From: Pegea sp. RAD2-039
Lineage: Eukaryota; Chordata; Thaliacea; Salpida; Salpidae
Direction of reading: 5' to 3'
Assembly (NCBI GenBank): GCA_034620365.1
Contig: JAQGEQ010000380.1
Span: 2,852,001-2,916,000, forward strand
DNA length: 64,000 nt
Part shown: piece after piece, positions 1 to 10,213 of the stretch
Layout of the letters: the number at the start of each line of letters is the position of its first letter
How positions within the stretch are numbered: the first letter of the stretch is position 1
Notes under the pieces: generated by a model
The model's input: the letters and a program-made list of their open reading frames with translations, nothing else
Databases searched by the model: none
Told to the model about the DNA's origin: nothing
Made by a program: the position numbers and the translations under genes

Positions 1-496
1 CACTTTTTAAACACTTAGAAATAAAATTGTTTTTTAAATAAATTCATAAATTTAACTGTAGTTATGATAGAATATTGCTAAAAGTAACTCTGTAACCACT
101 GAACTAACTTTTTAGCAAGCTTTTGATAGCAATGATATTTTCAAGCATTGTCATTTCTCTGATCTCATTTGTTTCTCATTTGTTTTGTTTAAATCAACGG
201 ATTATCTCAAAATATTTTCGATAAAATCATAACTAAAAAGTTTTCTTATATAGATTTGAAGATTATTATAGATATCCCCCCTTCGCATTTATTGAAATAA
301 ATAAATCTCATTATGTATTTTCATTACAATTAGTTCTTACAGTTGTACTAAACTAACATAGAGTAGTAATTTAAGTATCATATGAATGATGATATTTTTT
401 AAAGTATTATAAGGGTGTAAAATAACAAAGATTTTGCATAATGCTTGATATAAGCATTAATTAGTTGTTTATAAATGTAATTATTACCTAAAAGTT
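1..496. other. Upstream flank of androglobin, promoter region expected
   Basis: AT-rich DNA before the androglobin start codon. It must hold the promoter and 5' leader, but I see no clear TATA box, CCAAT box or RFX-type X-box of the kind often found at ciliary genes. A short pyrimidine-rich patch (CCCCCC-like) lies near 276-285. No coding potential was recognised. Confidence 0.5.
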
Positions 497-3400
497 ATGT
501 CTAAGTCTACCAAGAGAAAAGATCATAGAGTCGGGTCTGGATCAAAGAATGAAAAAGATACAGCTAGTTTGTAAGTATTACTAAATTTAATTTATATATC
601 TTTGTTAATAACTTAGTGATTAAAATCATTCTAATCATTTAAAAGATAATAATCGACAATATCTTAATAATGATTATATAACTTACAAAATTACGACAGA
701 TGTTTCAAATTAATTGATAACTTTGTATATATTAAAAAAATTTTTTTGAACTGCATTATTATAAAACTAGTTTAATTTTTTAAAAATAAATTTAAAACAT
801 TATTGTATCACTTTCTATATTTCTCTAGAACTATGTTCTATAAATATGGAATTTTGTCAGTAGTCCATTTTATAGCAACAAAGAAATTAATAAATAAACA
901 AGCTGGTACATAATTGATTGGTTATAATTTCTCGTTTTTTTTTACGCTAATTTGCTTTGCGTAGCTATAGACTATATAGTGACCGCTAATTTACGCAAAG
1001 AATCATTTAAGTTAAATTATTTATAATCAATTAAAATGAAAGTAGGTAATCGACATTCACGAAAAGAATCCAAAGTTTTTCGGTACATTACTAATATAAT
1101 AGTAATTAAAAAAACTTTAAAAGTTGTTTATTTTAATTTAATTCAAGTAATTACATTTGTTGATCCTTTTTATAGGACTGTTTCTGGAGGTATTACTGGA
1201 AGTTCAGATGGAAAAAGAATAAAAGCTTACCCTTTGTGGCCTGAATTTAATGATAATGATATAAACGTCGAAAAATGGGTAAGAACGTAAATAAATTGTA
1301 ACCGATAAAAATTGATTGAGATCTTTTTAATTTCCAAACAAAGTTTTTCAAGAAAATTTGTTTAAGAAAATTGTTTTTATTCTACCTCACAAAATTAAGC
1401 TTTTTTAAAAATTTAATTATTGCTATTTAAATTTTTATAAAAACTAGATAGAATAATTCAAAATTTTTCTAATTAAACAAATTAAAAGCCGATTGTCTTA
1501 CAAAAATCATGTTTTTTATTAGTTTTTGTATTTATTTAATAATTTAGGAAGTTACTAAGTCGAAAGACAGAGGTAAGAGCCCTGCGACATCTCCTGCTAC
1601 TCAGGTTTCGTTTGAAAGTCCTGAAGGTAGGGTTGAGATGCCATCAAATATGCAGGTTTCATCCTGGCTCCGTCCTCCACAGGTCAATTTTTAATTTTCT
1701 TTTTTCTAAGTATTTACTTCTTATTAAATTTCGTTTTTTTGTTTGACTTATTTTAAATGTGTTTTTAACTTATAAGTATCAATTTTTATCCTTATTGTAA
1801 TCGAAACCCTGTCTGTAATACTTCGACCTTATATTGTATCGTATATTAAGAATTGAAGTTTTGTTTTATCTTTGTAACTTGTTTAAATATAGTATTTAGT
1901 TTTATCAGCACTATATATATGTTTTTCTTTGTATGAAATTATTAGAATTTATTAAAAAGAAATATTAAAAAAAGACTTAAGTTTTAATAACTTTTTTATC
2001 ACCTAGAATTAATTAATATCAAATTTTGAGTCTACAGTAACTTAAATTTTAGTAGTTAATGGGGATCATTGATTCATTTTAAAGGTTTAATGAATCGTTG
2101 AAATCATAACAGCTTTTATTAAAGATATTAAACTTTTATTTTATTTAAAGTTTTTATGCAACTAATTTTCGAAAACTTTTATAGGATCTGACCACTTCAA
2201 AGTCTTTCGTTGTTGTTGAGAATGAAGATGATTTTGACTTAATCAACTACAATAGACATTTGCTGCCCTATCCTGTAAATATTTTTATTTCAAATCTATA
2301 TTTTTTATTGTTTAAAACTTTTAAAATTAAAATGATCGCAACACTAATATCATAAACAACTTACAAATAGTTGCAGGCTTATAAACGTCTTTTAATTATA
2401 ACTATTTTGTAGTTAATTCGGTTGATAATAACACAAATTACAATGCTGTGGAACTTGGATACGATGAAGCAAGCAAAATTAACCAAAAATCACCGCAGTA
2501 CAGCCAACAGGTTGTGATTTGCTACATAAGGTAGCATTAGGAAACTGAAAATAGAACGATAAAGTTGTGTTTGATTTCAGCCCAGAGTTGAATGACGAAG
2601 GTAGATGGAAGCCTTGGGAACATATTTATTCATTGTGCAAAGCAGGCAAGGGTCACATACCCCAATACAACCCTTTTGGAAAATATCTAATTCGTCTTTT
2701 TTTCATGGTTCTTATTTGAGATATATTAAACGCTTATAATTAATTTTATTTTTCTTTGATCGATAAGAACATGTTAAAAAGTAACTTTCTAATTTTGTGA
2801 TGGTTAAAATATCTTTTCTATCCGCTAGGGCTGCTGGAGAAAAATTGTCATCGATGATACCTTACCTTACAACTCAGAAGGAGTCTTACTTCTCCCAACA
2901 TCCTCTAATAAAAATGAATTGTGGCCAATGCTATTATCTAAAGCCATAATTAAAGTTGCTTCAGTCAAGTAATTATCAATTTAATTTCTCATTCGTTTGT
3001 TTTGTAAATAACTTTTATATTAACTAATTTGTTGGTTTCAGCTGCAAACACAACAACAACAATATTGAGCTTTCACAATTTTCGGTTATTCATACTTTAA
3101 CTGGTTGGATTCCTGAATTTATTCCATTATGGTTCGTTTCACTTATCTTAAATACAGTTAATTCTAGAACAATCTGTTTCTATCTATGTTAAATGTCTCT
3201 TTTTTTACATATTAGTGTTTTTACTGTCAAACATTTAATGTATTTTAGTCCTATTAACGATACGTGGGAATTTTTGAAGAAGATTTTACCTGAGTGGACA
3301 TATCCTAATGAAGCTAAGGAAGAAGAGTGAGTTAAATGTTGTTATTTTAGCTTGTTTTTGAGTCATTATGATCTTTTAAGCTTCTAATATTTGTATAAAT

Positions 3401-3910
3401 TGAAGATATATTTGTTTTAAGTAGAAAATAATCAACTATTTTGATTTCAAACATTGTTTATGTAATTAAATAAGAATATCATAGAAATAACTAAACAGGC
3501 TTTCATGTAAATTGACTTTATTATATTTTAGACGTAATCACAAGTTTTAAACTAACACAAGTTTTAAACTAACGTGTTAATGTAGTTTAGGTCGTAAAGT
3601 TATCATTCAGTTAACAATTTTATTGAGATTTGTATATGAAGGGTTGTTGAGCCCGAAGAAAAGCCTATTGTAACTCCTTTACCTAAAACTGAATCAAAAG
3701 CACAAAATACAGCAGGAAAAAAAACTTCTAATTTGCATCATGGTAAATGAAAACTATTCTAAACTTTTGGTGAATCTTCTGCTTATAATATGCACCCTTT
3801 TGTTCACCAACCTGAAATGAAAACAAATAAATTTATCGATTAATTATCCAATAATTTGTTTTTAGAAAGCAAAAAAGATAGAAGAACATCTGAACCATTC
3901 AAAGAACGCC
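497..3910 (+). CDS. ADGB: ADGB exons 1-11: N-terminus and calpain-like core
   Basis: Exons: 497-570, 1176-1278, 1548-1682, 2185-2274, 2413-2510, 2581-2707, 2829-2968, 3042-3131, 3249-3326, 3642-3742, 3866-3910. The region aligns by eye with calpain protease core: [15 protein letters not shown], then [22 protein letters not shown] and LTGWIPE correspond to the calpain motifs around DDxLP, EFWxALLEKA and FTGG. The calpain active-site signature (GDCW) upstream is not present, and I see no GHAY-type histidine or NPWG asparagine block after LTGW, so this domain is probably not a protease, as in other androglobins. Introns here are comparatively long (58-605 nt). Exons 9-11 encode a low-complexity E/K/S-rich linker, the part where the family is least conserved. 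Confidence 0.9.
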
Positions 3911-6900
3911 GTAAGCTACATCATCATCAATTCATCCATGATTTAATCTCGGATTTTTACTCTTCTAGAAAAGTCTGATATCGACTATAGTGGAATGCGT
4001 CCTAACAATCCTGAATATGTGGTTTTTGTGACTTTCTCTCAACTCTGTCCTAATCCTGCTCCTTTATCAGTTTTAAAAGACATGGTCAGATACAAGCTAA
4101 CATATGTCCTCTTAAACTAACTGAACTGTTCCACAGGCTGATGGTAGTGAGGTTTTACGCAATATTGGTCTCTCTCAGATCATGTATCACCCAGTTCTTT
4201 TGAAAAAAACAAGATCTATACCTCTAGTTCCGAAACCAGTAGAAGTACCACTACCACGCTGGAAGTTAATTCGTCCACGAGTTAAACCAACAGATAAAAG
4301 TACCAGACAATAAACTGGCTTCTTGTGAATTGTTCATCTAAAATTTGCAGAAGAATTAAAAGATGAGAAACCGGACATGTGGCTGGAAGTTTCTTCACCT
4401 TTTCTTGCCGCCCCTAAACCAAAATCTGATCGCCATAACTCTGCTTTAGATGGTTTAAACGAATTTGATGAACAGGAAGATCAGCCACCAGATTTGACAG
4501 ATGAAGATGGCTTGGTAATCGATGAAATGGGTTCTACTGAAGCTGTTGCTTTAAATATTGAAATAAGTTCTGTGAAGCCAAGTGGAAATGTTTTAGAAAC
4601 CAAAGGTGACTGCTGGTCACGTGGTTTCTATTTTTAAACGTATTTTCATTGGATAGAAACTCGTGATAATAAGAATTTGGCGGCAGAATCTTTGCTGGAA
4701 TCAAGACGGATTTCTTCATCAGAAATTACTGAAAAAAAGAGAATATCTTCCCAACTTACAAATGATCGCTCTGATAATCGAGATGGTAAAAAATATTCAG
4801 CGGCTTCTGATAACTCTAAAGATAGAAGGAGCAAGGATCATGAAAATTTGCAGGAATCTTACAATAACGAATATGTGAGTAAATTCGAATCAACTCTTCA
4901 TTACTATCATCGATGTTTTATTAGAAGCCACCAGAGGAAGTTTTCTTCATCAAAAGCACATGGATTGATTTTGAGAGTTTCTGCAAATCTTTCAAGTAAT
5001 TATTTGCTCATCAATTATTTAAATTGATCAAGATGAACTTTTGAAACAATTTTAAAAGATCTCAATTGAAAACTCTTATTTAGTAATTGTTTTTTGATAG
5101 GAATATCCTGATCTTTCACAAACCAAACACTTATCGCTACATTGCAACAACAAATGAATATAAACCGTCAGTTTTATCAGGAGTTGTTAGCACAATGAGC
5201 CCTTCTTTGATGCCTTCTTCACCTGCTACTGGTAGTGGGAAAAAATAGTTAGTTTGACTGATTAATATTTTCTGTCGTTACGTTTGTTGAAAGCTGCTTG
5301 GATCACTTTTAAGAGAAACTGTTTTTTCAGCTCGATTCAATTAAATTCAAACACCAACTTGAATCATAAGCATGGGAATATCAATGTGAGTTTATTTCCA
5401 TGTTGAAAAGTCTTTTTATTGTCACCAAAATCCAACAAAACTTCTTCAATTTAAAGAATTATATTTATTTACTTTTTCCCTTCTTATTTCATATTTAATA
5501 TCTTTCATTTTAAAGACACTACAAGAGAACAATATTGAGCAAAATATTTCAAGTTTTCTGGTTGTTGATAGTATCAAGCCATCAGAAGTTATTATTTCGT
5601 TTTCATCACTTATTAATTGGCCTGGGAACGATGTGAAGCAGTTTCTATCAAACAAGGACACTGCTGGATTATCTTCAGCTCTTGATGGTTCTTATGTTTA
5701 TAGTATTTATGATTTTATCTAATCTTATTTTAACGGATCAATAATCGCTTTTAGCTGTCAAATTTTGCATTATTATCTAAAAGATAAGTTTTTAAGTCTT
5801 TCTATTTGGATCTACAAATATCTCTATTTGTTGGTTTAGTTACAAGCAACAAAACACAACCAGCTACTTTTACTCTTGTTGTTCAACCTTATTCTTGGAT
5901 GGACATCAAAACATTTCCTCCTGTAATGAGCATTAATAGCAACGGTTAGTCCAAACCTATAATCATTTTAAGTTTAAAAAATGATCTTTAGGAGTATATG
6001 GAAGCTGTTTACTTCTACCTCCTGGAAGAAATATTCTTAGATTAAATGTTCCTTGGAATCTTGGTTTCAGTTTAACTCTATTGTCAACAACTCCATTTAT
6101 ATTTGGTGATGAAGATGTGGTTTTGACGCCTCTCAAAGAAGTTAGTTCAAGTACTGTGAGAAGAAATCAATTAATCAGATGATTGTGATAGGACAGTGAA
6201 CGTTTTAAAGCGGTTGCTAGTGATATAACCGCCAATCTTGATCTTCTAATTGGATTTATAGGAGATATAAAGAGATGGAAGGACGCTTATTTGTCTCTTA
6301 CCAATTCTTACAATCAAGATATTGAAGATTCTGAAACTTACGATATCCACAAATCTGTTTGTTGTGTCTTTTATCATCTACATCACTTTGATGATTATCT
6401 TTTTTAGGCTTTTCATTCCGCTTTATTTTCTTTGATGAGTACTCTTTTAGTGGAACAAAATCCAGCCAACATCCGATACGCATTTGTTCTTCTGACTCTT
6501 GATTTTGACTTTCTTCGCTCACAAGAAAGCACAAAAGATGTTGGTGATCCATCAAGTACAGATCAGGGTAGGAAGTTGCAGAAATTTGTTGTGATTGACT
6601 TCAAATAGTTGCTTTGAATCCAGCTCCACCCTCACTGGATTCTTCCTACGAAGAAATTCACGACAAAGCTGCTTTGAGACTTCAAAAGATTTTCCGTGGT
6701 TCTCTCATTCGCAAAGTGATGGATGAACGAGACAAATCTACTTTAAAAGAAGATTCAGTCCTTCACCTCTTTCAATCTGCTCTCAGATCAAATCCTCTTC
6801 AACACGGAAGCTATCTTCTTAGGTTTGTATCTCTAGAGGATGATTAAAGATGATAAGATGAGTTTGAATGCAGAAAAATTATTGAAAGTAATCCAATGTT

Positions 6901-9900
6901 GCTTAAAAAGTACGACTTCTGTGAGGATACATCCAAGAAGTTATTTTTTAATGAATATAGTGATTCAGCTCCCGAAATTGCTCCTCATCAGTGGGTCGTG
7001 GTGTTTAGGTGAATATTCTTCTTATATTTGACTCACATTCTTCTTGAATAATGAATTGATTGGTATGTGTTGGTGGAAGAGTTGATAAAAACGCTCAATT
7101 TGATGAAATAACCTGAAAATTTCCTCAACGAAATTAAAAGTTTTGTGGATTGGTTTCAGAATATTTTTAATAAATCCGAAATATGGTTTCTAAATATTTG
7201 AAATTTATTAATAAACTTTTAACAAAAGTCGAACTACTATTTCATTTTACGTTGAGCGTATGAGTTCGAATCTACGAAGATATGTAACCTATTAAACGCG
7301 GAAAGTATCTTTTCCAACTATACGTGTCATTGCTATATGGTTGCTTTCTCTTGACCCCTATGTCACTGTCCTAGGTCACACTGGGTGGTGTCCACTAGCT
7401 AATGTCCTAGCTACTATCCACTATAATCATGATCGCTAACATACATCTCTAACAGTTCTATAGTGATGATGGCGACATCTGGAAACCACAGACACGATTT
7501 TGATTGCCATCTTTTACCGCTGACGTAGAACTGATTGTAGCAATTGACAAACATAAATTGTTCGCAATAATCTGACTAACTTACATAACAGAGGTGTCTT
7601 CTATACTGAAGAAGATCGAGTTTGTGTTCCTAAATTATATGGGAATTCGAACAAATATAATCTTCACATTGTTGATAATGATACAGGAGAAGAAATTAGA
7701 AGAGTTTTCTACAAACCAGTTTCTCACAAATATACTAAAAATCAGGTAAAGTTGTCACAAGGCTGCATCTGCTGATATGTGAGTTTTGGTTTTACAGAAA
7801 GGTTATACTTTCGTGGCTGAAGTTAAAAACTCAGAAAGTCCCATCCCGTCTGGAAAATGGACTATGAGGTTGGTTGGGTATACTTCTCCTCTGCCATGTC
7901 CTATCAACAACATCATGACTTCAAACTTCCAGATAAAAGATTTTCGCGATTATTATTCTCCAAATATAAAGAATATTATTTGTCGGTATGAAATCTCTCA
8001 CATAGAAACATTTAATTTCTGAAACTGTCGATTTAACTACAAACAACTATCTGCAGATATATTGTGCAATGTAAAGTTAGTCAAGTTACCAGCATACAAG
8101 TAGAAACCTCTCATAAAAATGTCAAGATTCAAATTGAGGTTAAAACAACTTTCTATTATTTAATTGTGACTAATTCAAACTGGATTCTCACGAAATATCT
8201 TCAATCTGTGATTTGTTTATGTAAAGATTACAAATCAGAATGAGGTTGTTGCCAAGAAGCAAGGAAAGGGTCACCTGTTTCTTCCTTATTGTTATTTTGT
8301 TGGAAAAACAACTCCCAAGCCAGAAGCGGACGCTTCAACACCTACACCAGGAGTTGGCAAAACTAGTATTCATATTTATACTTGTTTATTTAAAAATAAA
8401 ACAATTTAATTTGATGATTGAAATCAGTTTTCTATTTTAAGTATTCATGAAAGATACTTTTCTTTGACAGAGTCAGGAAAAGCAAAACAAAGTCTTCGTG
8501 TAAGTTCACCCAAAGATGACTTCTTTAAAAAGAAGGATAAGAAAATATTTTTGGAAGAGGATGAAGATTTGGTGAGTGAACAGAGAAGATTTTATTTGAC
8601 TTGTTGCTAAACTTCAGATGAATCTCTTTATAATTTCAGAAACTTTTGATTATTTCAGGAAAAACGATTATATTACATTGAAGTGAAAGTGATGGACAAC
8701 ACGTGGCCCCTAAATGAGGCCCAGCAACAATTTGTTGCTAAATTAAAAGAAACTGAAAAAGAGGAGCTCAAATTAGTTTCCACAAAGAGTAAGTTTTCTC
8801 AAATCTTCTCAATTAGATCCTCAATTCTTCTCAACAGCAAGCAATGATGACTTGTTCTCACTTGATAAAGAGCTGCGTACTCGTCGACTTTCAAAAGAAG
8901 ATAAAACTAAAAGACACAAAGATAGTAAAACAAAAAAAGGCAAAGATGAAGTTGGTGGCCGATCTATTTCAAGCTACGAAGTAACCAATTGCTCGCATCA
9001 ACTACTTCAATTCAGCAAATTGTTGCCAGGTCAACTACGACCAAGCCCAAGCAATCTGGACAATGAGAGTGGTATGTGACAGTGACCGGGCCGATGATAT
9101 TGAGATCAAAAAAGATCGATCTAGAGCTCGAGAAGTTAGGGCGATGAAGCAAGCATGGGAAGGATTAGAAGAAGGAAGAGCCGAGAAGGTTTTTGTGGCT
9201 AATATCCGATAAGCTTAAATATTTGTATCTGTTAGGCGAAAGACTCCAGACAAAAATATTTGCAATCACTGTTAGTGAAGGAGGAAGCAGAAGAGAACTC
9301 TTTTGATCAAGAGCATGGTGAGATATTTTATTTAAACTTTTGATTTATTCAAATCTCATCAAAAAACAAATTTAGATTCTAAAAATGAAAAAGTTAAGGA
9401 ATCAAGTTCTGATTCTTCATTCGAATCCGTACTCGGCGTTGAATTTCCTCCTTTCAGGTAAACTCCATCAACTTCACCAAGATCTTCAATGATACTCTTT
9501 TGAAGATAATAGTTTTTCAACAAGTTTATCAAATATTTGCTGATTACAGTTTAGTTTGTGAAGAGAATAATCAGAGTAAGTATTATGATGTTGATCAACT
9601 AAATGAGATGGAAATGGAGCACCAGAAACAACTCCTCTTAAAAGATGAAGAAAAGAAACAATCTAGAGATCAACATATGGCAAAAAGTCTGAAAAATTGT
9701 CTTCTCATAAAAGATCAAATGATGACAGATTGTAACAATTTGCAGGTGAAGTTGTTTTTGTATACTTCAGTAGATTTCGATACTTTTAACAATTGTAACA
9801 TAATCCAAACATTTTTCTTGCAGTCTAAAACTGACTTATATCGTAATCAGTTGATTAAACCGCGAGCTGAATATCGTAAGATACTATTAGCTGATGCAAA

Positions 9901-10015
9901 GTTTGAGCAAGATAAAAAGGATGCTGCAGCAGTTGAAAATTTGAACCTCTTAGCGGAATCTAAAGATTTAAAAGGAGCTAAAAGTCCTAAAAGTGGAAAA
10001 AAAAAGAAAAAATAA
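497..10015 (+). CDS. ADGB: Androglobin (calpain-like / permuted globin / IQ protein), complete, 37 exons
   Basis: Androglobin is a large chimeric protein of ciliated and flagellated cells, needed in vertebrates for sperm flagellum formation and induced in ciliogenesis. I assembled 37 exons on GT-AG borders; they total 4842 nt, exactly 1613 codons plus TAA, against roughly 1670 residues in human. Recognisable blocks in order: N-terminal PLWPEF and EKW motifs (residues ~45-59), a calpain-like core with [10 protein letters not shown] and [10 protein letters not shown] (~210-256), LTGWIPE (~275), the globin segments and IQ motif (~845-1065), KGYTFVAE and FRDYYSPN motifs (~1117-1175), RAMKQAWE (~1413), and a coiled coil ending in a lysine run (1485-1613). 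The ATG at 497 opens a peptide ([10 protein letters not shown]) resembling the vertebrate N-terminus. Exon coordinates are in the block entries. Exon borders at 6555/6609 and 8980/9030 are the least certain. Confidence 0.95.
571..1175 (+). repeat. ADGB intron 1 with a short inverted/direct repeat module
   Basis: This 605-nt intron is mostly featureless AT-rich sequence. Around 944-1000 there is a compact structure: CTTTGCGTA (955-963) is exactly inverted as TACGCAAAG (992-1000), separated by 28 nt. CGCTAATTT occurs directly at 945-953 and 984-992. A near copy of the left side (TTTTTTACGCTAAATTGCT) lies near 12490. It may be the remnant of a small mobile element or a chance palindrome. Confidence 0.4.
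3539..3572 (+). repeat. 17-bp tandem duplication in ADGB intron 9
   Basis: The unit CACAAGTTTTAAACTAA occurs twice head-to-tail with no mismatch, inside the 315-nt intron between exons 9 and 10. This looks like a simple slippage duplication of no evident function. Confidence 0.8.
3969..5944 (+). CDS. ADGB: ADGB exons 12-20: central linker region
   Basis: Exons: 3969-4084, 4137-4299, 4351-4605, 4657-4874, 4925-4995, 5101-5247, 5331-5385, 5516-5687, 5840-5944. Family motifs seen: [55 protein letters not shown] and [13 protein letters not shown], each with a close counterpart in vertebrate androglobin in the same order. The acidic and serine-rich stretch in exons 14-15 (E/D/K/S runs) is a disordered linker. 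Introns shrink sharply here: 52, 51, 51 and 50 nt follow exons 12-15. All phases join without a stop. Confidence 0.9.
5992..7008 (+). CDS. ADGB: ADGB exons 21-25: circularly permuted globin with embedded IQ motif
   Basis: Exons: 5992-6140, 6192-6356, 6408-6555, 6609-6822, 6874-7008. In androglobin the globin fold is permuted: helices C-H come first, then an IQ calmodulin-binding motif, then helices A-B. The IQ motif is clear in exon 24, [11 protein letters not shown] (residues ~973-983; Q, RG and R in the canonical spacing). Exon 22 begins DSERF, matching the vertebrate start of the E helix, and continues to [15 protein letters not shown] over the F-H region. The vertebrate distal Gln (E7) and proximal His (F8) are not found: the aligned exon-22 positions read Val and Ser/Tyr. 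Exon 25 aligns without gaps to the A-B segment (LLR to WVVVFR). The intron inside each pair of exons is 51-53 nt. Confidence 0.88.
7009..7591 (+). other. ADGB intron 25, unusually long and GC-richer, possible old insertion
   Basis: This intron is 583 nt while its neighbours are 47-105 nt. From about 7225 to 7580 the base composition shifts towards G+C, unlike the flanking intron and intergenic DNA. A tRNA-type B-box-like string (AGTTCGAATCT, 7263-7273) starts this patch, which could point to a tRNA-derived SINE. I could not find a matching A box, a poly-A tail or target-site duplications, so a conserved intronic regulatory element is an equal alternative. Confidence 0.3.
7592..10015 (+). CDS. 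ADGB: ADGB exons 26-37: C-terminal domain and coiled coil
   Basis: Exons: 7592-7745, 7798-7985, 8057-8138, 8227-8365, 8471-8571, 8659-8788, 8838-8980, 9030-9188, 9236-9317, 9376-9457, 9550-9745, 9824-10015. Conserved family motifs: [77 protein letters not shown], and [11 protein letters not shown] near the end. The terminal exon closes with a basic run (KSGKKKKK) like the lysine-rich tail of vertebrate androglobin. Exons 35-37 are rich in E/K/Q/L heptads and should form a coiled coil. The acceptor at 9030 fits homology ([12 protein letters not shown]), but the matching donor could instead be 8951 (GTTGGT). Confidence 0.88.
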
Positions 10016-10213
10016 AGAAATATAATCAATAGTTTAGTCTAAAGAAGATAAATCGCTCATTTTTAATTTTACTTAAAAAATATTCATATTTAGTATTTAT
10101 CCAAAAGATTTCCAACATATACTTGCTGTGTCCACTTTATCAGTTTTACAAGATTTAGTAGCCTAGTAACTTTATAAATTGAGTTTTTTTAAGTGTTTGT
10201 AGCTTGCAATAAA
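10011..10213 (+). terminator. Polyadenylation signals of ADGB
   Basis: AATAAA at 10011-10016 overlaps the TAA stop, and a second AATAAA lies at 10208-10213, 193 nt after the stop, followed by TTGT-rich sequence. The second would give a short conventional 3' UTR and is the likelier functional signal. In DNA this AT-rich the hexamer is common by chance, so the cleavage site is uncertain. Confidence 0.45.

Noticed and set aside
6156-6191. A 36-nt intron using the GTGAGA donor at 6156
   Set aside because: The upstream donor at 6141 gives a 51-nt intron and a better fit (LTPLKE|DSERF) to the family.
6568-6608. A 41-nt intron using GTAGGA at 6568
   Set aside because: It keeps the frame, but the GTACAG donor at 6556 gives a 53-nt intron in the common size class. 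Not excluded.
6823-6836. A 14-nt or 36-nt intron apparently required after exon 24
   Set aside because: A 51-nt intron (6823-6873) restores a gap-free alignment to androglobin and matches the other introns.
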